This document shows positions 16,136-23,905 of a DNA stretch of 64,000 bases, in pieces (the first letter of the stretch is position 1; the number at the start of each line of letters is the position of its first letter). This stretch comes from Bacillota bacterium (GTDB lineage: Bacteria; Bacillota; Desulfotomaculia; Desulfotomaculales; VENG01): the NCBI GenBank assembly GCA_009711705.1, contig VENG01000037.1, positions 1 to 64,000 of the forward strand, read 5' to 3'. The translations under genes were made by a program, and so were the position numbers. The notes below the pieces were generated by a model. It saw nothing but the letters and a program-made list of their open reading frames with translations. It was not told the origin of the DNA and ran no database searches.

Positions 16136-17560
16136 TTAGGGAATTTGAATGTTATAGTATTTTAACTTTTTATACAGCCAGGCGCGGGAAATACCCAATT
16201 CTTTAGCAGCCCTGGCCTTATTGCCGTTACTATTACTGAGCGCCCTTGTCAGGGCCCTTTTTTCTACTTCTTCAACTAATACCGGCAAGTGATTATTATC
16301 CCGCTTGGCTTCTCCCTTTTTCCTTTGCATATAATTAGGAAGGTGCTTTATCTCAATATAATTACCTTCTACGAGGTTGAAAGCCCTTTCAATCATATTT
16401 TCTAACTCCCGGACATTGCCGGGCCAGCCATATGCTGCAAAAAGATTCCATACCTCCTCTGTTACTCCTTTAATCTCCAATTCAAATTCTATATTGAATT
16501 TGTTAATGAAATGATCAACGAGTAAGTCCAGGTCATCCAATCTTTCTCTAAGAGTTGGAAGGCATAAATTAATTACATTTATTCGGTAATAAAGATCCTG
16601 ACGGAATGTACCGCTGTTTACCATTTCCATAACATCCTGGTTGGTAGATGCAATTACTCTAACATCTATGGGAATGGTCTTACTATCTCCGAGCCGCTGT
16701 ACTTCCTTTTCCTGCAGCACTCGAAGTAATTTAGCTTGCATAGATAAAGGCATATCTCCGATCTCATCCAGTAGTATAGTTCCTCCATGGGCTAATTCAA
16801 ACTTGCCCTTTTGCCCACCTTTTCTTGACCCGGTAAATGCTCCTTCTCTATACCCAAACAACTCCGACTCCAGGAGATTTTCCGGTACCGCGGCACAATT
16901 AACTCTAATGAACGCTCGTTTTCCGCGGGCTGATTGGGTATGCAGTGCTTGTGCTACCAATTCCTTTCCTGTTCCACTCTCCCCAGTAATTAGAATGCTG
17001 GAAGGCCCTTTCCCCACTTTGCGAATGAGATGCTTGAGCTCTTCCATTTGATCACTGCACCCAATAAGATTTTCAATGTTATAACGACAATTGGATTGTT
17101 TTCCTCTGTAGCAGGAATAATGATTATTTTTACCAAAACCTTCCTGTGCAATGGTTTGTCCTGCCAGGGCGATGTGCTTGTAATAATCCCTCTCTTCGGC
17201 AAGCTGTTGTATTTCACTGGCTTCCTGCGCCACCCCTACTGCGCCAACGATTGCTCCCTTGCGAACGATAGGAGTACGGTTGGCAATATAAAGGGTATTA
17301 CCCAGTAGGAATTTACGTCCAATATGTGATTTACCGGTTTTTAATACTTTAATCAGGCCTGTATAAGGTACAACTTCAGTTACAAGGCGGCCTACAGCAT
17401 TTTCTGAAGCTATGTTAAAGGCTTCTTCGCAAGCTGTGTTAAATATGGTAATTCGTCCTCTGGCATCGATGGCGATAAAAATGTTATGCACTGAGTTAAA
17501 AATGGGTGAATCATCAGTATCTGCGATAAAAGTCTTGGAAATATTATTTTCCTGTGGCAC
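16136..17560 (-). CDS. Sigma-54-dependent transcriptional activator with PAS domain
   Basis: 474 residues in three parts: PAS-like sensor (about 18-115), AAA+ sigma-54 interaction domain (about 165-400) and a C-terminal Fis-type helix-turn-helix (KARAAKELGISRAWLYKKL). Walker A is GESGTGKE (193-200), Walker B is TILLDEIGD and the sigma-54 contact loop reads GAFTGS (240-245) instead of the usual GAFTGA. It would remodel RNA polymerase-sigma-54 at -24/-12 promoters on a PAS signal. It starts with GTG. The target genes are not evident: no strong GG-N10-GC promoter was found nearby. A cysteine-containing linker (CYRGKQSNC, about 150-158) could be a redox or metal element; this is a guess. Confidence 0.92.
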   Translation of the reverse strand: MPQENNISKTFIADTDDSPIFNSVHNIFIAIDARGRITIFNTACEEAFNIASENAVGRLVTEVVPYTGLIKVLKTGKSHIGRKFLLGNTLYIANRTPIVRKGAIVGAVGVAQEASEIQQLAEERDYYKHIALAGQTIAQEGFGKNNHYSCYRGKQSNCRYNIENLIGCSDQMEELKHLIRKVGKGPSSILITGESGTGKELVAQALHTQSARGKRAFIRVNCAAVPENLLESELFGYREGAFTGSRKGGQKGKFELAHGGTILLDEIGDMPLSMQAKLLRVLQEKEVQRLGDSKTIPIDVRVIASTNQDVMEMVNSGTFRQDLYYRINVINLCLPTLRERLDDLDLLVDHFINKFNIEFELEIKGVTEEVWNLFAAYGWPGNVRELENMIERAFNLVEGNYIEIKHLPNYMQRKKGEAKRDNNHLPVLVEEVEKRALTRALSNSNGNKARAAKELGISRAWLYKKLKYYNIQIP

Positions 17561-17648
17561 GGTTTTTCCACCCCCTTTTAGTCGAAATTATTTAAGTTGT
17601 CTTATTTGTTTGAAGTTTTAGAAAATGCTTATATTATTTATTCTTCGC

Positions 17649-18518
17649 TTACTTTAAAAACTCCTCTAATCCTTTTTCTTTCCACAGTAGTTCCTGGTCA
17701 TCGTGATTTTTTATCAGTATGTTTAATGTTTGCCTGATATTCTCTTCGTTCAGCACTTCATAATGAAGAGCGGCAATGGCCCGTGCCCAATCAAGTGTCT
17801 CTGCTATTGAGGGGTTTTTACGCAGGTGAAGATTGTGTCGAATGTAATTTACCACCTGAACAATTTGTTGACGCAATGCATCCCCGGCGTGGGGCTCTTT
17901 CATAGCCAGAATCTGCAATTCCTTTTTCACGGAAGGATAGTCAATGTATAAGTATACGCAGCGCCTTTTGAGACCATCGGATAGTTCCCTTTCCCCGTTG
18001 CTGGTCAATACTACCACCGGAATGTGGGTGGCGGTGATCGTACCTAATTCGGGAATTGAGACTTGAAAGTCAGATAATAATTCAAATAGAAATGCTTCAA
18101 ACTCAGATTCTACCTTGTCTATCTCATCAATTAGCAAGACTACCTGGTGCTTAGACCTGATGGCTTGTAAAAGAGGGCGCGCCAACAAATATTCATCTCC
18201 AAAGAGGTTGCTTTCAATCTCTTCGGAAGCTGCTGATTCTTTCATGATTTGGATTTTTAATAACTGTTTTTGGTAATTCCACTCATATAAAGCTTTGGTT
18301 TCATCCAGACCTTCATAACATTGTAATCTTATGAGATTAGTGTTTAAAACTTTACTTAAAACCTTGGCAATCTCGGTTTTGCCGACGCCCGGAGCTCCTT
18401 CCACAAGAAGTGGCTTTTTTAATTGTAAGGCCAGGAAAGCCGTGGTTGCCAGTTCGTTTTCTGCAACATAGCCATTATTTTCGAGTCTTCTTTGCAGTAT
18501 CTCCGGAGTTAAATCCAT
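17649..18518 (-). CDS. MoxR-family AAA ATPase
   Basis: 289 residues with a MoxR AAA+ core: Walker A EGAPGVGKTEIAKVL, Walker B VVLLIDEIDKV, sensor 1 VVLTSNGERELSD and a C-terminal lid. MoxR ATPases act as chaperones that insert cofactors or activate enzymes, usually with a von Willebrand factor A protein (CoxE-like). The closest resemblance is to the CoxD-type subgroup. No VWA gene or Mo-hydroxylase lies next to it here; downstream is the sigma-54 activator after about 90 bp. The partner must be elsewhere. Confidence 0.9.
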   Translation of the reverse strand: MDLTPEILQRRLENNGYVAENELATTAFLALQLKKPLLVEGAPGVGKTEIAKVLSKVLNTNLIRLQCYEGLDETKALYEWNYQKQLLKIQIMKESAASEEIESNLFGDEYLLARPLLQAIRSKHQVVLLIDEIDKVESEFEAFLFELLSDFQVSIPELGTITATHIPVVVLTSNGERELSDGLKRRCVYLYIDYPSVKKELQILAMKEPHAGDALRQQIVQVVNYIRHNLHLRKNPSIAETLDWARAIAALHYEVLNEENIRQTLNILIKNHDDQELLWKEKGLEEFLK

Positions 18519-18561
18519 ATATGTGCCTACCTTTCTTTAACATTGTACTTACTCAATTATA

Positions 18562-19020
18562 TCATGTCAGGCCAGGAAATTCTTGCTGTCTCAAAGCTTC
18601 AAACAGTATAACAGCGACGGAATTGGATAGATTTAATGACCTAACATTGGTTTTCATAGGTATACGAATACAGGTGTCCTTGTTGGCTAAGAGTAGCCAC
18701 TCTGGTAAACCTGTGGTTTCCTTACCAAAAACTAAAAAATCATTTTCTCCGTACTTTACCGAGGTATAAGTTTTGGCTGCTTTTGTTGTCGCGTAAAAAA
18801 AACGGTGATTTTTATATTGTGCAAGAATTTCCTGAAAATTTTCGTGATAATGAATTCCCAGGTCGTGCCAGTAGTCCAACCCGGCCCTTTTCAGGTGCTT
18901 GTCATCAACGGAAAAACCAAGCGGTTTGACCAGGTGTAGTTCTGTGCCGGTAATGGCGCACGTGCGGGATATGTTTCCCGTATTACCTGGGATCTCTGGT
19001 TCTACTAGTACAATATGCAA
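18562..19020 (-). CDS. trmL: tRNA (cytidine(34)-2'-O)-methyltransferase
   Basis: 152 residues, a minimal SPOUT methyltransferase. It 2'-O-methylates the wobble base of tRNA-Leu. The SPOUT motifs are visible: PEIPGNTGNISRT near the N-terminus, FGKETTGLPEWLL and IPMKTNVRSLNLSNSVAV, which form the trefoil knot that binds SAM. It begins with TTG behind GAGAGGAG. It is followed on the same strand by moxR after a 43-bp gap. Confidence 0.93.
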   Translation of the reverse strand: MHIVLVEPEIPGNTGNISRTCAITGTELHLVKPLGFSVDDKHLKRAGLDYWHDLGIHYHENFQEILAQYKNHRFFYATTKAAKTYTSVKYGENDFLVFGKETTGLPEWLLLANKDTCIRIPMKTNVRSLNLSNSVAVILFEALRQQEFPGLT

Positions 19021-19099
19021 TTATTAACTCCTCTCCTTACCGTATCAACCATGCGCACTGCACTATTATACCTTGCACATGACGTTTAAAATTAAAATT

Positions 19100-19735
19100 T
19101 CAATTTTTGTAATGCGAGCAAAAGCCGGTAAAAACACAGTTTTGGCACAACGGTTTGCGGGCACGGCAAATAGTTCTACCGTGTTCAATGATGCGGTGGT
19201 GGAAATCACCTCTTTGCTCTGGTGGTACAATATCCAGCAGTTCCTTTTCTATTTGTTCCGGGTGAGCTCCATATGCTAAGCCCAACCGCCTGGTAACTCT
19301 AGATACATGCGTATCAACCGGCATGGTTGGTTGACCAAAGGCAACGTTTAAGACCACATTGGCTGTTTTTCTTCCTACTCCCGGAAGCTTTGTCAATTCC
19401 TCCATGCTTGTAGGTACTCTGGAGTTATGTTCGTTAACCAGAATTTGACTTGCTTTTATAATATTACGACTTTTATTTTTGTAAAGACCGCAACCTTTTA
19501 TTAATGGTTCCAACTGCTCAGGTTGTAGTCTGGCAAAGTGCTGGGGTTTATAATAACGTTCGAATAATCGGGCGGTAATTTTATTTACTTGCCGATCAGT
19601 GGATTGAGCCGATAACATTACCGCTATCAGAAGTTCAAAGGGAGTTTTGGAATTAAGCATGGTGGTAGTGTTGTCCGGATAAGTATTAGTCAATATGCCT
19701 ATTAATTTGTGATACAAAGAAGTTTTATTTGTCAC
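19100..19735 (-). CDS. nth: Endonuclease III
   Basis: About 211 residues, standard Nth length. It is a DNA glycosylase/AP lyase that removes oxidised pyrimidines. The helix-hairpin-helix LPGVGRKTANVVL carries the catalytic lysine, MPVDTHVSRV the catalytic aspartate, and the C-terminal CRARKPLCQNCVFTGFC holds the [4Fe-4S] cluster with the classic C-x6-C-x2-C-x5-C spacing. I chose the GTG at 19735 because AAAAGGA precedes it and it comes right after the stop of the CoA-binding gene; the longer frame would overlap that gene. Confidence 0.95.
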   Translation of the reverse strand: MTNKTSLYHKLIGILTNTYPDNTTTMLNSKTPFELLIAVMLSAQSTDRQVNKITARLFERYYKPQHFARLQPEQLEPLIKGCGLYKNKSRNIIKASQILVNEHNSRVPTSMEELTKLPGVGRKTANVVLNVAFGQPTMPVDTHVSRVTRRLGLAYGAHPEQIEKELLDIVPPEQRGDFHHRIIEHGRTICRARKPLCQNCVFTGFCSHYKN

Positions 19736-19740
19736 ATTAT

Positions 19741-20157
19741 TTATCCTTTTAACCTTCGGTGCTCTACCATTATACATTTATCCATGACTACAGTAATACC
19801 ATTTAATTCCGCGGTTTTAGCCGCTTCTTCGTTAATAATGCCTAGCTGTAGCCAAATTGCCATAGGATTAATCTTGATTGCTTCAGCCACTATAGAGGGT
19901 ACATGTTCGCTTCGTCTGAAAATGTTTACAATATCAATAGTATCTGGAACGGATAATAAATCTGAATAGGATTGCTCACCTAAAACCTTATTAACTCTGG
20001 GATTCACGGGTATTATTCGGTAGCCTTTTTTTTGCATATATTGAGAAACTCTGAAACTGTCTCTTTCCGGCTTGTTTGACAGACCAACCACGGCAATTGA
20101 GCGTGCTTGCTCAAATAACTTGATAATCATTTTATCATCAGGTAGAAGGATGTGCAT
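19741..20157 (-). CDS. CoA-binding domain protein (YccU-like)
   Basis: 138 residues forming one Rossmann-type CoA-binding domain (SIAVVGLSNKPERDSFRVSQY, IIPVNPRVNKVLGE). It resembles the N-terminal domain of acyl-CoA synthetases and succinyl-CoA synthetase alpha, but without ligase parts. The function of these stand-alone proteins is unknown. It starts with ATG behind GGAGGTTATA and is probably co-transcribed with nth. Confidence 0.88.
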   Translation of the reverse strand: MHILLPDDKMIIKLFEQARSIAVVGLSNKPERDSFRVSQYMQKKGYRIIPVNPRVNKVLGEQSYSDLLSVPDTIDIVNIFRRSEHVPSIVAEAIKINPMAIWLQLGIINEEAAKTAELNGITVVMDKCIMVEHRRLKG

Positions 20158-20453
20158 AAAGTATAACCTCCGGTTTTAATATTGATTGTGCATAAGTAAA
20201 GTGAAAAAAGCAAAAGCTTTATTTTGTTTGTTAGGTTATCGTCTTACATTTCCTTCTATTAAATCCTCAGACAAGCTTTCCCTTCTAAATGGTCAAATTT
20301 TTATTTATAAACCCGCAAGCACTTGGCAATAATAAAAAAAGTGTTGGTGATTAATAAAATTATGCCCGACACATGTTTTTTTAAAGGAATTATTTCCTTC
20401 CATGATTTAACGATAATTTATACAGAACGATAAAAACTGAAGGAGGGCACTAC

Positions 20454-21206
20454 ATGAATCTGGTATTTACTTTGGTCCTCGGAGCTGCTGTTTTGCTCCT
20501 GGCCGTTTTTTTATGGCCGCTAAGGCGCCATCGGTCAAGAACGGCAGAAGAACGCCCATTGCAGTTTAAGGAAGAATTAGCGGAAGAATTAGCCATTCCA
20601 GCATGGAAACCGGAGGAACCAAGGCCCGCGCCGCCTCTGGAGCCCGAATTGCCACAAGCATACGGAGTAGACCGCTTGGTTCTGTTGGTGCGCGACCCCC
20701 AGTGGCTTTATGCCTATTGGGAGGTTTCAGCGACAAAGCAGGAGGAATTTAATTCCAATTTCGGACTGGAAGCATGGAATTCATCGAGACCGGTTTTACG
20801 TGTTTACGAAGTGGCCGGAGATAATTTTAACGGCACAAATGCTAGCAGCTATACGGATATTAATTTAGGGGTCCAGGATGACAATTGGCATATTAACGTT
20901 GGCAAGGCTAATAGTACCTTTTGTGTTGACTTAGGTAGGGTTTTTGCGGACGGAAGGTTTATAACCCTCTTGCGGTCAAATATTGTCACTACTCCCAGGG
21001 AATCCCTCTCGGAAGTATTGGATGAAGAGTGGATGTGGATTGAGGGGGTCTACCGTACGCTTAGTGGAGTTTCTTACGGCATGAGTTCTCCCATGCTAGC
21101 CGAGCAGATGGGACTAAAAAAAGGCGTTATGCCACTGGGAATTAGCTCTCCGGGTGTAACTTCCCCTAGTGTTAGTTCACCCGGGGCGGGACAGTCCTGG
21201 AGATAG
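20454..21206 (+). CDS. DUF4912 membrane-anchored protein
   Basis: 250 residues. An N-terminal transmembrane helix (about 1-22) is followed by a proline/glutamate-rich linker and a DUF4912 domain (about 70-205, DRLVLLVRDPQWLYAYWEVS). A low-complexity Ser/Pro/Gly tail ends the protein. The domain has a beta-sandwich look reminiscent of carbohydrate-binding modules; its biochemical role is not established. It starts with ATG after GAAGGAGGG and opens the alpha-glucan cluster, 48 bp before the GH57 gene, so a role in holding polysaccharide or enzymes at the membrane is plausible. Confidence 0.85.
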   Translation: MNLVFTLVLGAAVLLLAVFLWPLRRHRSRTAEERPLQFKEELAEELAIPAWKPEEPRPAPPLEPELPQAYGVDRLVLLVRDPQWLYAYWEVSATKQEEFNSNFGLEAWNSSRPVLRVYEVAGDNFNGTNASSYTDINLGVQDDNWHINVGKANSTFCVDLGRVFADGRFITLLRSNIVTTPRESLSEVLDEEWMWIEGVYRTLSGVSYGMSSPMLAEQMGLKKGVMPLGISSPGVTSPSVSSPGAGQSWR

Positions 21207-21254
21207 GAAATAAATAGTAAACATTTATATTTTTAGTTTAAAAGGAGAGATAAA

Positions 21255-22862
21255 GTGGCTAAAGGTTACTTTTGTTTAGTATTACACGCCCATCTACCGT
21301 ATGTAAGACATCCGGAGCATGAAAATTTTTTAGAGGAAAGATGGCTGTTTGAAGCCATAACCGAGACTTATATACCGTTAATAGATTCGTTTAATAAACT
21401 GGTGGAGGAGGGAGTTGCGTACAGGGTAACCCTTTCAGTTTCCCCACCTCTGGCATCTATGCTGGTTGACAAACTTTTGCAGGATAGGTATTCAAAACAC
21501 CTTGATAAGCTTATCGAATTGGCAGAAAAAGAGGTTCAACGTACGCGGGGAACACCTTTCCACGACACTGCCATGATGTACCGGGATAGGTTTTACCATA
21601 CAAAATATATATTTTGCGATCAATACGGAAACAACCTGGTAAATGCTTTTAAGCAGTTGGAAGAACAGGGAAGGCTAGAAATCACCACTTGTGCCGCTAC
21701 CCATGGTTTTTTACCTCTTATGATGGTCAATCCTAACGCCGTAAGAGCACAGATAGGTACCGCCGTTGATTTGCACAAAAAATATTTTGGCAGGGCTCCC
21801 CGCGGTATATGGCTCCCTGAGTGTGCTTATGCTTCAGGCATTGATGATATTTTGAAAGAGTTTGGGATAAAATTCTTTTTTACAGATACGCACGGGATAC
21901 TTTACGCTTCTCACCGTCCTCGGTTTGGAGTTTTTGCACCTGTTTTTTGTCCCAGTGGTGTAGCAGTGTTTGGAAGGGATATGGAGTCCTCCAAGCAAGT
22001 ATGGAGTGCTGATGAAGGATATCCAGGTGATGCTAATTACCGGGAATTTTATCGCGATATTGGTTATGAACTGGATTTTGACTATATTAAACCATATATT
22101 CACCCTGACGGCATTCGAATCCATACCGGTATTAAGTATCATCGAATCTCAGGACGGACAGAGGAGAAACAACCTTACAACCCCCATTGGGCGTGGGAAA
22201 AGGTCGTTCAACACGCAGGAAACTTCGTTTTTAACCGGGAACATCAGGTAGCTCACCTTTCTAGTCTTATGGATCGTCCACCGGTGATAGTAGCACCTTA
22301 TGATGCAGAGCTGTTTGGTCACTGGTGGTTCGAGGGACCACTATTCCTTGAAAATTTATTGAGAAAGTTTCACACCGATCAGGATTCCGTGGAGCTGATT
22401 ACTCCCAGCGACTACTTGCAAATGTTTCCCTGCAACCAAGTTGTCAAACCATGTGCCTCCAGTTGGGGTAACAAGGGATACAACGAAGTCTGGCTGAGCA
22501 GGGCAAATGACTGGATATATCGCCATCTACACATGGCGTCAGATAGGATGACGGAAATGGCCGACCGGTACCCAAAAGCGGATGGATTGCTCCTTAGGGC
22601 CCTTAAGCAAGCGGCCAGGGAATTATTGTTGGCCCAAAGTAGTGATTGGGCTTTCATCATGAGTACAGGTACAATGGTTGATTACGCTGTAAAACGTACC
22701 AAAAATCATTTGTTAAATTTCAACGGTCTTTATGAACAAGTTAAATATAATCGGCTGGAAGAGCCATGGATAGCAGAATTAGAATGGAAAAACAATATAT
22801 TTTCAGATATTGATTACCGCTTGTATGGTTGTGAGTATAATAAAAATACCCATACTGCGTAA
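21255..22862 (+). CDS. GH57 (DUF1957) 1,4-alpha-glucan branching enzyme
   Basis: 535 residues, the length of the GH57 branching-enzyme subgroup. The (beta/alpha)7 barrel begins FCLVLHAHLPYVRHP. The nucleophile is probably Glu189 (GIWLPECAY) and the acid/base Asp350 (APYDAELFGHWW), followed by the helical C-terminal domain. The family makes alpha-1,6 branches in glycogen-like glucans. The start is GTG behind AAAGGAGAG. It forms an operon with the DUF4912 gene and is closed by a terminator. Confidence 0.92.
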   Translation: MAKGYFCLVLHAHLPYVRHPEHENFLEERWLFEAITETYIPLIDSFNKLVEEGVAYRVTLSVSPPLASMLVDKLLQDRYSKHLDKLIELAEKEVQRTRGTPFHDTAMMYRDRFYHTKYIFCDQYGNNLVNAFKQLEEQGRLEITTCAATHGFLPLMMVNPNAVRAQIGTAVDLHKKYFGRAPRGIWLPECAYASGIDDILKEFGIKFFFTDTHGILYASHRPRFGVFAPVFCPSGVAVFGRDMESSKQVWSADEGYPGDANYREFYRDIGYELDFDYIKPYIHPDGIRIHTGIKYHRISGRTEEKQPYNPHWAWEKVVQHAGNFVFNREHQVAHLSSLMDRPPVIVAPYDAELFGHWWFEGPLFLENLLRKFHTDQDSVELITPSDYLQMFPCNQVVKPCASSWGNKGYNEVWLSRANDWIYRHLHMASDRMTEMADRYPKADGLLLRALKQAARELLLAQSSDWAFIMSTGTMVDYAVKRTKNHLLNFNGLYEQVKYNRLEEPWIAELEWKNNIFSDIDYRLYGCEYNKNTHTA

Positions 22863-22881
22863 ACACTTGTTTACGTATGCC

Positions 22882-22910
22882 AAAAGACCCGAGAATACGC
22901 GGGTCTTTTT
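22882..22910 (+). terminator. Terminator after the GH57 gene
   Basis: AAAGACCCG pairs with CGGGTCTTT and TT follows. The stem is 9 bp and lies 20 bp behind the stop codon. Confidence 0.9.
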
Positions 22911-22951
22911 CATTTTGTAAATCTTTATTATAACAGTGCTGCCGGGATCAG

Positions 22952-22996
22952 TTTACACTATGTATACCGTGTTTTACACACAAGGGACAGTGTAAA
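22952..22996. promoter_or_regulatory. Three TTTACAC boxes upstream of the acetate-transporter gene
   Basis: TTTACAC occurs at 22952-22958 and 22973-22979, and its complement GTGTAAA at 22990-22996. The outer two extend to an 8-bp inverted repeat. Three copies in 45 bp suggest a regulator-binding region. The rest of the 22911-23214 gap shows no gene. Confidence 0.35.
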
Positions 22997-23214
22997 GATG
23001 CCCACTTGCCGCTTAACCCCAATCCTGACCGCTGGCGCCTAAAAACAATCATTTGGCGTAAATATATTGAAAAATGATACTATTTTTGCAATATATCTTT
23101 TCAAGATTCATAACATTCACAAAAGGGCGCGGGGAGGTGAAAAATCAAAGTTTCTTGGACTAATTTGTTCGTGAATTAATTTTGAAATTGATAATCAAAG
23201 GAGGAGTAATCTAT

Positions 23215-23847
23215 ATGTCAAGTGGACACGCGGCTAACCCGGGCCCTGCTGGCTTAGTTGCCCTTGCAATGGCATGCTTTACGTTTTTTGCTGTACACAC
23301 AGGACAAGTCGAGGGATCAGCAATTCCTTTATTAGGTATTTGGCTAATTGGCGGATTTGTTGTTCAGGTTATCACGGGTGTTATGGAGTTACAGCACGGC
23401 AATGTGCTCGGAGGTAATATCTTTACTTTTTTCTCTGCCTTTTTCATGCTCGTTACCGGTCTTGAACTTATCTTTAAATATTTTGCCGGTATAAATGGAT
23501 GGGCAATTGATGCCAGAATTGACGGCTGGGCCTGGTTGGCTCTGGCTATTGCATTACTAACCTGGACACCGGGTTATTTCAAAGCTCCTTTAAGTTTGCT
23601 GGGCGTAGTTCTGGCCCTTGATGTAGCTGTTCCGGTAATTGCTTTGATGGACTTGACCTGGTTACCCCGGTCCTTGCATATGGTATCCGGTCCGTTCCTC
23701 CTCATCGCCGGGCTATTCGGTTTGTATACTGCTGCCGCTGTTGTTTTGAATACGGTGTTTGAGCGCACAGTAATTCCAACCGGTGGTCCCCTTATTAAAC
23801 CGCAGCCGGTTCCCCACGGTGGGACGGGGACCAGTAAAGCTCATTAA
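23215..23847 (+). CDS. Acetate/succinate transporter family protein (GPR1/FUN34/YaaH)
   Basis: 210 residues with six hydrophobic segments. The N-terminal ANPGPAGLVALAM is the family's NPAPLGL signature. YaaH/SatP proteins move acetate or succinate across the membrane, probably with protons. I chose the ATG at 23215 because AAGGAGGAG lies just before it. It is a single-gene unit: a long 5' region with repeat boxes and a 21-bp perfect terminator on the 3' side. It separates the two halves of the alpha-glucan cluster, and its relation to them is unclear. Confidence 0.9.
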   Translation: MSSGHAANPGPAGLVALAMACFTFFAVHTGQVEGSAIPLLGIWLIGGFVVQVITGVMELQHGNVLGGNIFTFFSAFFMLVTGLELIFKYFAGINGWAIDARIDGWAWLALAIALLTWTPGYFKAPLSLLGVVLALDVAVPVIALMDLTWLPRSLHMVSGPFLLIAGLFGLYTAAAVVLNTVFERTVIPTGGPLIKPQPVPHGGTGTSKAH

Positions 23848-23857
23848 AATGAAGATA

Positions 23858-23905
23858 GGATAATCAAAAACTCCCGTGACAGCACACGGGAGTTTTTGAT
23901 TATCC
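23858..23905. terminator. Bidirectional terminator with 21-bp perfect stem
   Basis: 23858-23878 and 23885-23905 are perfect inverted copies with a 6-base loop, flanked internally by A and T runs. The right arm covers the last codons and stop of the leftward nucleotidyltransferase gene, so both convergent genes share it. Confidence 0.93.

Noticed and set aside
23070..23100. Possible sigma-54 promoter (TGATAC...TTGCA) upstream of the acetate-transporter gene
   Set aside because: The invariant GG of the -24 element is missing.
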